Assembly: GCF_000738085.1 (NCBI RefSeq)
Contig: NZ_JPRS01000054.1
Coordinates: 1 to 33,224, forward strand
DNA from: Cryobacterium sp. MLB-32
Lineage (GTDB): Bacteria > Actinomycetota > Actinomycetes > Actinomycetales > Microbacteriaceae
Direction: 5' to 3'
DNA: 33,224 bases
How positions within the stretch are numbered: position 1 is the first letter of the stretch; every line of letters begins with the position of its first letter. The position numbers were made by a program, and so were the translations under genes. This document shows positions 7,424-15,609 of this stretch, one piece after another. The notes beneath the pieces are model-generated. The model was not told the origin of the DNA. It did no database searches and was given only the letters and a program-made list of their open reading frames with translations.

Positions 7424-9486
7424 GCGCGTGCCTTTCCTGGCTTCCGGCCCAACACCCGCAGGATGTGTACCGGTTCGGTGAATGCGTCGAGTCGAACGAA
7501 GTTGTCGGCAGACCACGTGTAGGTCGCGCCGGTGATGAGGTCGTTCACGTCGTACGTGGCCCCGGGCTCCAGACCGAAACGTGTCACGTCGAGGTGCACG
7601 GTGGTTTCGCGCACGGAGTGCGGGTCCACATTGGCCACGACGATGATGGCATCGTCGGCGCCCGTTCCCGTGAACTCGGCCGACAGATACTTGCTGAAGA
7701 CCAGGATCGAGTCGTCGTCGCTCGCGTGGATATCGAGGTTTCGCAGCTGACGGAGTGCCGGGTGCTCGGAGCGGATGCGATTGAGTCGGGTGATGTAGGG
7801 AGCCAGCGAGGCACCGAGGGCTTCGGCTCCGGCCCAGTCACGGGGCCGGTACTCGTACTTCTCGTTGTCGATGTTCTCTTCTGCACCCATGCGGGCGACA
7901 TTCTCTAACAGCTCGAAACCGGCGTACATGCCCCAGGTCGGCGCGGCCATGGCCGCCAGTGCCGCGCGAATCTTGAACGCCGCGGGCCCGCCGAACTGCA
8001 GGTACTCCGTGAGAATGTCCGGCGTGTTGACGAAGAGGTTGGGACGCAGAAAGTCCGCCGTCGCAGTCGCGAGTCCGTGGAGGAACTCCTCGAGTTCCTT
8101 CTTCGTATTCCGCCAGGTGAAGTATGTGTAGGACTGCTGAAACCCCACCTTGCCGAGCGCCTGCATCAGCGCGGGGCGTGTAAAGGCCTCGGCGAGGAAT
8201 ACGACATCGGGGTGCTCCGCATTGACCTCGTGGATCAGCCATTCCCAGAAATCGAGCGGCTTCGTGTGGGGGTTATCGACGCGGAAGATCGTGACACCCA
8301 GAGCGATCCAATGACGGAGGATACGCAGGGCCTCTGCCCGGATCCCCGCCGGATCGTTGTCAAAGTTGATCGGATAGATGTCCTGATATTTTTTCGGCGG
8401 GTTCTCGGCGTACGCGATCGTGCCGTCGGGAAGCGTCGTGAACCATTCGGGGTGTTCGGTTACCCACGGGTGGTCGGGCGAGGCCTGTAGCGCGAAGTCG
8501 AGGGCGACGTCCAGCCCCACCTTGCGGGCACGGCCGAGAAAATAGCTGAAATCGGCCATCGTACCGAGGTCGGGGTGGATGGCATCGTGGCCGCCGTCGG
8601 CCGAACCGATCGCCCAGGGCGACCCGGGATCCTGAGGGCCGACCGTGAGCGAATTGTTCGGGCCTTTGCGGAACGCCGCGCCGATGGGGTGGATGGGCGG
8701 CAGGTACAACACGTCGAAACCCATCGCGGCCACCTGTGGCAGACGCTTCGCCGCCGTGCGAAATGTGCCGCTGGTCCAGGACCCGTCCGCCGCGCGCTTC
8801 GCCCCCTCGGACCGGGGGAAGAATTCGTACCAGGAGCCGACACCCGCGCGAGTTCGTTCGACGATGACGGTCCGTTCGGACGAGAACGATTCGAGACTCG
8901 CGATGGGGTGGGCGTGCAGGGCGGCGCGAAGCTTGTCGGACTCGAGAGCACCGAGGCGAAGGGCGATCGGCTTCGCAGTATCAGCCACGGTCGTGGCCGC
9001 AGCCTGTAAAACGCGGCGCTCCGGGGCCGTTCGCGACGTGTCCCTGGCTGCGGACGTCAGCAGCTCTTCCCCGATGAGAAACATCAGGTCCACGTCAATG
9101 CCGGCGGGAATCTTGATCTCCGCGTTGTGCGCCCACGTTGCGAGGTCATCTGAATAGGCGCGCAGCCGATACGTCCAGCGGCCCTGAGTCGGCAGCAGAA
9201 CATCAACTTTCCACCGGTCAGTGCCGGGCGCGGCGAGTGTCATCGGATGCACCGTCTCGGTGCCGTCGGGGGCAACGAGGTACAGCGAAACGCCGATGAG
9301 ATCATGCCCTTCGCGGAAGGCCGTTGCCCCAAAGGGAACGACCTCACCGGCGAAGGCACGGGCCGGCCACATATTGTCGTTCAGTTGGGGAGAGAGATCG
9401 AGCACGGGAATTCGACCGACGCGCATCGGTGCCGGTGCGACGCGCTGCGCCTGCGGAAGGTCTTTGGATCCTGCTGTCTTTGCCAC
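7420..9486 (-). CDS. glgE: Alpha-1,4-glucan:maltose-1-phosphate maltosyltransferase
   Basis: GlgE transfers maltosyl units from alpha-maltose-1-phosphate to the non-reducing end of alpha-1,4-glucan in the cytoplasm. The protein shows the N-terminal beta domain (GRIPVLDLSP, AFAGEVVPFGATAFREGHD) and the GH13_3 catalytic region: VALDFALQASPDHPW, nucleophile D404 (FRVDNPHTKP), acid/base E433 (FLAEAFTRP) and FVNTPDILTEYL. I placed the start at GTG 9486 (688 residues) because relatives begin shortly before the GRIPVLDLSP segment. An ATG at 9528 would add 14 non-conserved residues; neither start has a clear Shine-Dalgarno sequence. The gene overlaps glgB by 4 bp, so the two form an operon divergent from glgP, the same layout as glgB-glgE versus glgP in Mycobacterium tuberculosis. 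Confidence 0.93.
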   Translation of the reverse strand: MAKTAGSKDLPQAQRVAPAPMRVGRIPVLDLSPQLNDNMWPARAFAGEVVPFGATAFREGHDLIGVSLYLVAPDGTETVHPMTLAAPGTDRWKVDVLLPTQGRWTYRLRAYSDDLATWAHNAEIKIPAGIDVDLMFLIGEELLTSAARDTSRTAPERRVLQAAATTVADTAKPIALRLGALESDKLRAALHAHPIASLESFSSERTVIVERTRAGVGSWYEFFPRSEGAKRAADGSWTSGTFRTAAKRLPQVAAMGFDVLYLPPIHPIGAAFRKGPNNSLTVGPQDPGSPWAIGSADGGHDAIHPDLGTMADFSYFLGRARKVGLDVALDFALQASPDHPWVTEHPEWFTTLPDGTIAYAENPPKKYQDIYPINFDNDPAGIRAEALRILRHWIALGVTIFRVDNPHTKPLDFWEWLIHEVNAEHPDVVFLAEAFTRPALMQALGKVGFQQSYTYFTWRNTKKELEEFLHGLATATADFLRPNLFVNTPDILTEYLQFGGPAAFKIRAALAAMAAPTWGMYAGFELLENVARMGAEENIDNEKYEYRPRDWAGAEALGASLAPYITRLNRIRSEHPALRQLRNLDIHASDDDSILVFSKYLSAEFTGTGADDAIIVVANVDPHSVRETTVHLDVTRFGLEPGATYDVNDLITGATYTWSADNFVRLDAFTEPVHILRVLGRKPGKARA

Positions 9487-9531
9487 AACATGACCGTAGC
9501 GTGAAAAAAAGTCGATTGCGCTCCGCATCGG

Positions 9532-9562
9532 TTACACAACCGACACACGGCACCCTTATGGT
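9532..9562 (+). promoter_or_regulatory. Candidate promoter for leaderless glgP
   Basis: TTACAC (9532-9537), a 19-bp spacer and TATGGT (9557-9562) precede the GTG of glgP by only 7 nt. There is no Shine-Dalgarno sequence before that GTG. This spacing fits a leaderless transcript, but the match to the sigma-70 consensus is moderate and the spacer is long. Confidence 0.35.
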
Positions 9563-9569
9563 GTTACTC

Positions 9570-12158
9570 GTGAAGGCGATACGCAAATTTACCGTCCGTG
9601 CCGTACTGCCCGAGGCGCTTGCTGCTCTTGAAGAGCTAGCTGGCAACTTGCGATGGTCCTGGCACGAGCCCACCCGTCAACTTTTCGAACACATTGCTCC
9701 CGAGCTGTGGCGCGAGATCGGTACCGATCCCGTCGCTCTCCTCGGGGCGGTGGACCCGGGACGCCTCGAAGATCTGGCCGCGGACGTGGACTACGTCGCG
9801 CGTGTCGACGCGATCCGCGGTGATCTGCGCGACTACCTCGAGAAGCCTCGCTGGTACCAGGGACTCAAGGGGGAGAAGCCCGCGGCCATCGCCTACTTCT
9901 CCCCGGAGTTCGGCATCGCTGCGGCGCTCCCGCAGTACTCCGGCGGTCTGGGTATCTTGGCCGGCGACCATCTCAAGAGCGCATCCGATCTGGGCGTGCC
10001 CCTTATCGGTGTGGGGCTGTTCTATCGCGCCGGCTACTTCAGCCAGGCGATCTCGCCCGACGGCTGGCAGATGGAGAGCTATCCCTTACTCGACCCCGAT
10101 GGCCTTCCCCTGTCGGTGCTTCGTCGCGCCGATGGCACTGCCGTGCAGGTGTCGCTCGCGTTGCCCGATGACCGCACCCTCCACGCCCGTGTCTGGCAGG
10201 CGCAGGTCGGCCGCATCCGCTTGCTGCTGCTCGATACCGATATCCCGCAGAACCCCGACGACCTTCGGCTCGTCACTGACCGTCTCTATGGCGGGGGCGG
10301 CGAGCACCGTCTTCTCCAGGAACTGCTCCTCGGAATCGGCGGTGCCCGTGCCGTCAAGATCTGGAGCACGCTGAGCGGGCACCCGGAGCCTGAGGTGTTC
10401 CACACCAACGAAGGCCACGCTGGATTCCTCGGGCTCGAGCGCATCTCGAGCCTGATCGGCGAAGGCCTCACTTTTCAGGAAGCGCTGCAGGTCGCCCGCG
10501 CCGGCACGGTCTTCACCACGCACACCCCCGTTGCCGCGGGGATCGACCGGTTCGAGCGTCCCCTCGTGCGCAGGTATTTCGAAACCGACCTCCTTCCCGG
10601 CGTTGCCGTGGACGATCTGCTCGCGCTCGGTGCGGAAAACTACGAGGGCGGTTCCCCCGAGGTCTTCAACATGGCAATCATGGGACTCAGGCTCGGCCAG
10701 CACGCGAACGGGGTGTCAGCACTCCATGGCGAGGTCAGCCGTCGCATGTTCAGCGGTCTCTGGCCCGGGTTCGACGCGGCGGAGGTGCCGATCGGTTCGA
10801 TCACCAACGGGGTGCATGCCCCCAGCTGGACGGATCCCGCGCTGATGGCTCTGGCCCAAAATCGGCTCGGATCCAGCGACACGTCCACGGCTGACTGGCG
10901 CTCGCCAGAGGTATCCGACCAGGACCTCTGGTCGGTTCGTGGCCAGATGCGGCTGCAATTCGTTGAGGATGCCCGTCGTCGCCTCACCAACGCCTGGCGC
11001 GACCAGAATCCCGGCGGCCTTCCGCCAGCCTGGATCAGCCGTGTCTTCGATCCCAACGTGCTCACCATTGGTTTCGCCCGGCGGGTGCCCACCTACAAGC
11101 GACTCACGCTCATGCTGCACGACCCGGAACGTCTGCGTGCTCTGCTGCTCGATCCCGATCGTCCGATCCAGATCGTCATCGCCGGCAAGTCCCATCCCGC
11201 CGACGAGGAGGGCAAGCGCCTCATCCAGAAGATCGTGCAGTTCGCGGCGGACCCTGCCCTGCGCACACGGATCGCTTTCCTGCCCGACTACAACATCGCC
11301 ATGGCGCAGTTGATGTATCCGGGAACGGACGTGTGGCTCAACAATCCGTTGCGTCCGCTCGAAGCCTGTGGCACGTCCGGTATGAAGGCAGCCCTGAATG
11401 GCGCGCTCAACCTGTCCATTCTCGACGGCTGGTGGCCGGAATACTACGACGGCAAGAACGGCTGGGCGATTCCGTCGGCCGATGCGGCCGGCGATGCGGG
11501 CGAACGCGACCGTATCGAGGCGGAAGCCCTCTACGATCTGATCGAACACCAGGTCGCTCCCACGTTCTACGACCGCAATGCCGACGACGTGCCCGAGCGG
11601 TGGGTCGGCAACATCCGGCACACCCTCGCCACGCTTTCCCCTGAGCTGAGTGCCGACCGCATGGTCCGACAGTACGTGGATCGTCTCTATCGCCCGGCGG
11701 GTCACTACGAGCGCCTGATGTCCACGAACAATTACCGCGCCGCGCGTGAACTGGCGGCATGGAAGGGCAAGGTCGTGTCCAAGTGGCCGGCCGTGGCCGT
11801 GACGCACGTGGAGTCCGGAGGAGTGAGCGTCGTGCCTCAGGTCGGCGATGAGCTGCATCTGCGCGCCCACGTGCAACTCAATGGGCTGCTCCCCACCGAT
11901 GTGACCGTCGAGGTCGTCTATGGCAAGAGCTACGGCGGGGATGAACTGCGCGACACCCAGAGCCAGGCACTCGTGCCGTCGTCTCCGCTGGACCTGGCCG
12001 ACATGGTCGAAGCGGCGAGCGGAGGGTCACCTACCCTCTTCACCGGGACCGTCGAACTTGACCGATCCGGTGCGTTCGGGTACACGGTGCGGGTCGTGCC
12101 CCGTAACGCCCTGCTGATCAGCCCCGCGGAGATGGGCCTCGTCGCGATCGCGACCTAG
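9570..12158 (+). CDS. glgP: Glycogen/maltodextrin phosphorylase (GT35, actinobacterial GlgP type)
   Basis: 862 residues from GTG 9570, which matches the family start KAIRKFTVRAVLPEAL; the open frame reaches further upstream, but that stretch is not conserved. The N-terminal DUF3417-type segment (EELAGNLRWSWHEPTRQLF) is followed by AYFSPEFGIAAALPQYSGGLGILAGDHLKSASDLG and, towards the C-terminus, the PLP-binding motif GTSGMKAALNG with K606. The length is essentially that of mycobacterial GlgP (~863), longer than classical MalP-like short forms. It releases glucose-1-phosphate from alpha-1,4-glucan ends. It is divergent from glgE-glgB, with 83 bp between starts, and followed by a strong hairpin. 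Confidence 0.93.
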   Translation: MKAIRKFTVRAVLPEALAALEELAGNLRWSWHEPTRQLFEHIAPELWREIGTDPVALLGAVDPGRLEDLAADVDYVARVDAIRGDLRDYLEKPRWYQGLKGEKPAAIAYFSPEFGIAAALPQYSGGLGILAGDHLKSASDLGVPLIGVGLFYRAGYFSQAISPDGWQMESYPLLDPDGLPLSVLRRADGTAVQVSLALPDDRTLHARVWQAQVGRIRLLLLDTDIPQNPDDLRLVTDRLYGGGGEHRLLQELLLGIGGARAVKIWSTLSGHPEPEVFHTNEGHAGFLGLERISSLIGEGLTFQEALQVARAGTVFTTHTPVAAGIDRFERPLVRRYFETDLLPGVAVDDLLALGAENYEGGSPEVFNMAIMGLRLGQHANGVSALHGEVSRRMFSGLWPGFDAAEVPIGSITNGVHAPSWTDPALMALAQNRLGSSDTSTADWRSPEVSDQDLWSVRGQMRLQFVEDARRRLTNAWRDQNPGGLPPAWISRVFDPNVLTIGFARRVPTYKRLTLMLHDPERLRALLLDPDRPIQIVIAGKSHPADEEGKRLIQKIVQFAADPALRTRIAFLPDYNIAMAQLMYPGTDVWLNNPLRPLEACGTSGMKAALNGALNLSILDGWWPEYYDGKNGWAIPSADAAGDAGERDRIEAEALYDLIEHQVAPTFYDRNADDVPERWVGNIRHTLATLSPELSADRMVRQYVDRLYRPAGHYERLMSTNNYRAARELAAWKGKVVSKWPAVAVTHVESGGVSVVPQVGDELHLRAHVQLNGLLPTDVTVEVVYGKSYGGDELRDTQSQALVPSSPLDLADMVEAASGGSPTLFTGTVELDRSGAFGYTVRVVPRNALLISPAEMGLVAIAT

Positions 12159-12177
12159 GAGCGCACCGACGCGAATG

Positions 12178-12211
12178 CAGAGGGTTCGGGCCGGAAGGCC
12201 CGGACCCTCTG
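12178..12211. terminator. Hairpin terminator between convergent glgP and glgX
   Basis: Fifteen-base arms (left CAGAGGGTTCGGGCC, right its complement with a single G:T-type mismatch) enclose the loop GGAA. It occupies nearly the whole 54-bp gap between the glgP stop (12158) and the glgX stop (12213), so it can serve both strands. No T run is present. Confidence 0.85.
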
Positions 12212-12212
12212 T

Positions 12213-14300
12213 TCATGCCTTGCGCGCGCGCTTCCGGGTCGGTGGCTTCACCGCGTCGTGCGCACGAAGCAACTGCATGGAGGCGCCGGTCATCTGCAGC
12301 GACGCACCGGGTTTATGCTCGATCACCGCATCGCGCAGGTCGTCGTGGCTCGAGTCCCAGAGCAGCGTGTACGCTCCCACCCCGGCGTGACGGGGCAGGA
12401 TGACCGTGGCATCCTGCTCACGGGCGTGCACCACCAGCAAGATGCGGTTGAAGTCCTCGTGCTCCGGCGTGCTCGCGGCCATGTACTGCAGGGTGCGGGC
12501 CTCCGGAGAATTCCAGTCGTCGTGGGACATCGATTCGCCCGCGCCGTTATACCAGTCCAGCTGGCTCGCGCTCAAGGTTGATTCTCCGAAACGACCGAAC
12601 CGCACCGGACGCAGGGCAGGGTTGTCCCGCCGCAGCTCGAGAAGCCTGCGGCTGACGCGGTGCAGGTCGGCCTGCCAATCGTCGAAATCCCAGTTCAGCC
12701 ACGTGAGCTCGCTGTCCTGGCAATAGGCGTTGTTGTTGCCGCGCTGGCTGCGGCCGAACTCGTCGCCGGCCGTGATCATCGGAATTCCGGCGGACAGCAA
12801 CAGAGTCCCCAACATATTGCGCATGGCCTTGCGACGAGTCCTCAGAATCGTCACGTCCCGCGTGGGACCCTCGACGCCATGGTTGAACGAGTTGTTATTG
12901 CCGGTTCCGTCGCGATTGGACTCCCCGTTACCCAGGTTGTGCTTCGTGTCGTAGGCGGTGAGGTCGGCGAGGGTGAAACCGTCGTGGGCGGTGATGAAGT
13001 TCAGGGAGGCGAGTGGTCCGCGATCGGTCGAGAACGTGTTCGACGAGCCGGCGACCCGTGTCGCGAAACGACCGATGCCACTCCCGGCGGAGCCCGAATA
13101 GCGCATGCTGCGGATATCTCCCAGCCAGAAATCGCGCATCCGGTCGCGGTAGCGGTCATTCCACTCCGTCCAGCCATCGGCGAAGTTACCGGTTTGCCAG
13201 CCGCCCTGGCCCACATCCCAGGGCTCGGCGATGAGTTTGACACCCGCGAGTTCCGGATCGTCGCGGATGCCCGTGAGCAGCGGATGCTGCGGGTCATAGA
13301 CGACACCCCCGTCACGTCCCAGAGCCACGGCAAGATCGAACCGGAAGCCGTCGATCTGAACCTCGTTCGCCCAATAGCGGAGGGAATCCATCACGAGGCG
13401 ACGGGGAACATCGTGGCCGAAGTTGACGGTGTTGCCGCACCCGGTAACGTCGATGTACTGGCCGTCTGCGGTCTGTCGGTAGTAGTTGGAGTTGTCGATA
13501 CCGCGCAGGCTGGTGACGGGCCCGTTCGGCCCCTCTTCGGCCGTGTGGTTGTAGACCACGTCCATGATCACCTCGAGACCGGCGTCATGGAGCGCTTTGA
13601 CCATGCTTTTGAACTCGCGCAACACCGCATCGGGTCCGGCCGATTGGGCGGCTTGGGTGGCGTAGTCCGCGTGGGGGGAGAAAAAGTTGAGGGTGTTGTA
13701 ACCCCAGTAGTTGATGAGGCCCTGTTTGATAAGCCGTTGTTCCGAGACGAATGCCTGAACGGGCAGGAGCTCGACGGACGTGACGCCGAGGTCCGTGAGG
13801 TAATCAATGGTCGATTCGTGCGCCAGCCCGGCGTAGGTTCCCCGCAACGCCGCGGGGATCTTCTTGTTGAGACGGCTGATGCCGCGCACGTGAGCCTCGT
13901 AGATCACGGTGTGGTCCAACGGAACGGCGGGCTTCCGCGAGTCCGCCCAGTCGAAGCTGTCATCGACGACGAAGGATTGCCACCGGTCGGCCCCCACGCG
14001 CACCAGCCCGCGGGAGTAGGGTTCGAGGAGGGTGGTTTCCGGGTGGAAGGAATGTCGCGCACCGGCAGGACCGGACACCCGGATGCCGTAGCGGCGGCCG
14101 GGAGACAGGGTGCGGGATTTCGCCGACCAGACATCATGGACGTCTTTGGTCATCGGAATATTCTTGATGATCCAGTTGGGGTCGGTGTGATCAAAGATGC
14201 AGAGGTCGATGGCCTCTGCGGTCTGGGACCAGACGCGGAGCTCACCGCCCGTGGAGGAAATTCGTACGCCGAGATTGCGCAGAGGGTCGGCGTGAGTCAT
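12213..14300 (-). CDS. glgX: Glycogen debranching enzyme GlgX/TreX (isoamylase type)
   Basis: 695 residues from ATG 14300. The N-terminal CBM48-like domain (residues ~10-120) includes LRVWSQTAEAIDLCIFD. The GH13_11 catalytic region follows: INYWGYNTLNFFSPH (~196-210), VIMDVVYNHTAE, nucleophile D322 (GFRFDLAVALGRDGG), acid/base E359 (LIAEPWDVGQGGWQ) and D440 (ITAHDGFTLADL). It hydrolyses alpha-1,6 branches left after phosphorolysis by GlgP. The conserved region begins at about residue 10, so a further in-frame extension upstream is unlikely to be coding. It is convergent with glgP and divergent from the cysteine desulfurase gene, 85 bp away. No treY/treZ genes are visible, so the role is probably in glycogen or capsular glucan rather than the TreYZ trehalose route. 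Confidence 0.93.
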   Translation of the reverse strand: MTHADPLRNLGVRISSTGGELRVWSQTAEAIDLCIFDHTDPNWIIKNIPMTKDVHDVWSAKSRTLSPGRRYGIRVSGPAGARHSFHPETTLLEPYSRGLVRVGADRWQSFVVDDSFDWADSRKPAVPLDHTVIYEAHVRGISRLNKKIPAALRGTYAGLAHESTIDYLTDLGVTSVELLPVQAFVSEQRLIKQGLINYWGYNTLNFFSPHADYATQAAQSAGPDAVLREFKSMVKALHDAGLEVIMDVVYNHTAEEGPNGPVTSLRGIDNSNYYRQTADGQYIDVTGCGNTVNFGHDVPRRLVMDSLRYWANEVQIDGFRFDLAVALGRDGGVVYDPQHPLLTGIRDDPELAGVKLIAEPWDVGQGGWQTGNFADGWTEWNDRYRDRMRDFWLGDIRSMRYSGSAGSGIGRFATRVAGSSNTFSTDRGPLASLNFITAHDGFTLADLTAYDTKHNLGNGESNRDGTGNNNSFNHGVEGPTRDVTILRTRRKAMRNMLGTLLLSAGIPMITAGDEFGRSQRGNNNAYCQDSELTWLNWDFDDWQADLHRVSRRLLELRRDNPALRPVRFGRFGESTLSASQLDWYNGAGESMSHDDWNSPEARTLQYMAASTPEHEDFNRILLVVHAREQDATVILPRHAGVGAYTLLWDSSHDDLRDAVIEHKPGASLQMTGASMQLLRAHDAVKPPTRKRARKA

Positions 14301-14307
14301 GCAATCT

Positions 14308-14336
14308 AGAGTAATCAGTGTGAGAGTGCGTTCCAA
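14308..14336 (-). promoter_or_regulatory. Candidate promoter for leaderless glgX
   Basis: On the minus strand TTGGAA (14331-14336), a 17-bp spacer and TACTCT (14308-14313) lie 7 nt before the glgX ATG, which has no Shine-Dalgarno sequence. The -35 box is fair and the -10 box weak. Confidence 0.35.
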
Positions 14337-14385
14337 CCACAGACGGACCGTCACCCACGCATCCAGAGGAGAAAAGAGGCACCCG

Positions 14386-15573
14386 ATGGTCGTATACCTC
14401 GACCACGCGGCCACCACGCCCATGCTGCCCGAGGCGATCAGCGCCTACGCCGATGCTTTGGGGGTCGTGGGCAACCCGGCATCCGTGCACAGTCAGGGTC
14501 AGAACGCCAAACGGATGTTGGAGGAGGCCCGTGAGCGGGTGGCCGCGAGCGTGGGCTGCGATCCGATCGAAGTCATCTTCACCGCAAGCGGGACGGAGGC
14601 GATCAACCTGGCCGTCAAGGGACTCTTCTGGGCCAGGGCGCCGAGGCGGCGTGTTCTCGTTGCCGAGGGAGAGCACCACGCCACCCTCGACAGCGCGGAG
14701 TGGCTCCATCAACACGATGGGGCCCTGCTCGAATGGATCCCTCTCGATGCCGTGGGACGCATCGATCTCGATGCCCTGGAGGCGGCGATAGCGCGAAATC
14801 CCCTCGACGTGGCGCTGGTCACGGTGATCGCCGCTAATAATGAGGTCGGCACCATTCAGCCGGTTGCCGACATCGCCGCGCTCGCCGCGGGCCACGGGAT
14901 CCCGGTTCACGTCGACGCCGTGTCGGCCTACGGTCACCTTCCGTTGGATTTCGCGGCGTGGAGTCGAGTCGGAGTCAGCGCGATGAGCGTCTCCGCCCAC
15001 AAGATCGGCGGCCCGGTGGGCATCGGCGCACTCATCCTCGGGCGCTCGGCCGTCGTGGTGCCCCTGCTTCACGGCGGAGGCCAGCAACGCCAGGTGCGGA
15101 GCGGCACTCAGGATGTGGCGGCTGCGGTGTCGTTCGCCGTGGCCGCTTCCGCGTTCGGTGCGGGCCTCGCGGACGAAAACACGCGGCTCGCGGCGTTGCG
15201 CGACACCGTGATCGCTGGAGTGACGCGCCTGGTTCCCTCCGCGATCGTCAACGGAGACACGAGTCCCGGCGGCAGGCTGCCGGGCAATGCGCACTTCAGC
15301 TTTCCGGGTTGTGAGGGCGATTCCCTGCTGTTTCTCCTGGATGTCGCCGGAATATCGGTGTCGACCGGGTCGGCGTGCCAGGCCGGCGTGCCAGAGCCCT
15401 CCCATGTGCTGCGAGCCATGGGCCGCACGGAGGTTGAGTCGCGGGGTGCCCTGCGTATCACGCTCGGTCACACGACCACGGAAGCGGATGTTGCGGCGCT
15501 GCTCGCGGCACTTCCCGCCGCACACGCGCAGGCCGCACGTGCCGGAATGGCCGACCGGGTGCCGGGGAGCTAG
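14386..15573 (+). CDS. Cysteine desulfurase (NifS/IscS family, PLP)
   Basis: 395 residues, ATG 14386 preceded by AGAGG; relatives also start at VYLDHAATTPM. The features of class V aminotransferases are present: LDHAATTP at residues 5-12, ASGTEAINLA (67-76), GEHHATL with H98, HVDAVSAYGH, the PLP-binding lysine K206 in SVSAHKIGGP, and the catalytic cysteine C331 in STGSACQAG. It removes sulfur from L-cysteine as an enzyme-bound persulfide. Its neighbour 36 bp downstream is mnmA, a tRNA thiolase that needs persulfide sulfur. No iscU or suf genes are nearby. It is therefore likely the sulfur donor for tRNA 2-thiouridine, though a wider role cannot be excluded. Confidence 0.93.
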   Translation: MVVYLDHAATTPMLPEAISAYADALGVVGNPASVHSQGQNAKRMLEEARERVAASVGCDPIEVIFTASGTEAINLAVKGLFWARAPRRRVLVAEGEHHATLDSAEWLHQHDGALLEWIPLDAVGRIDLDALEAAIARNPLDVALVTVIAANNEVGTIQPVADIAALAAGHGIPVHVDAVSAYGHLPLDFAAWSRVGVSAMSVSAHKIGGPVGIGALILGRSAVVVPLLHGGGQQRQVRSGTQDVAAAVSFAVAASAFGAGLADENTRLAALRDTVIAGVTRLVPSAIVNGDTSPGGRLPGNAHFSFPGCEGDSLLFLLDVAGISVSTGSACQAGVPEPSHVLRAMGRTEVESRGALRITLGHTTTEADVAALLAALPAAHAQAARAGMADRVPGS

Positions 15574-15603
15574 TTCGACGCCGCTGCCGCGGGTGATTAC
15601 ACT
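15574..15603 (+). promoter_or_regulatory. Candidate promoter for leaderless mnmA
   Basis: TTCGAC (15574-15579), an 18-bp spacer and TACACT (15598-15603) end 6 nt before the mnmA GTG. There is no Shine-Dalgarno sequence in the 36-bp gap after the desulfurase stop. mnmA may thus have its own leaderless transcript in addition to read-through. Confidence 0.4.
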
Positions 15604-15609
15604 TAATCG

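Noticed and set aside
9324-9569. Upstream extension of the glgP frame
   Set aside because: It overlaps the conserved start of glgE on the other strand, and GlgP proteins begin at the KAIRKFTV segment.
12660-14309. 549-residue open frame on the plus strand
   Set aside because: It is antisense to glgX, which is complete with all catalytic motifs; the composition is that of a shadow frame.
14242-15525. 427-residue open frame on the minus strand
   Set aside because: It is antisense to the cysteine desulfurase, whose active-site Lys and Cys are clear on the plus strand.
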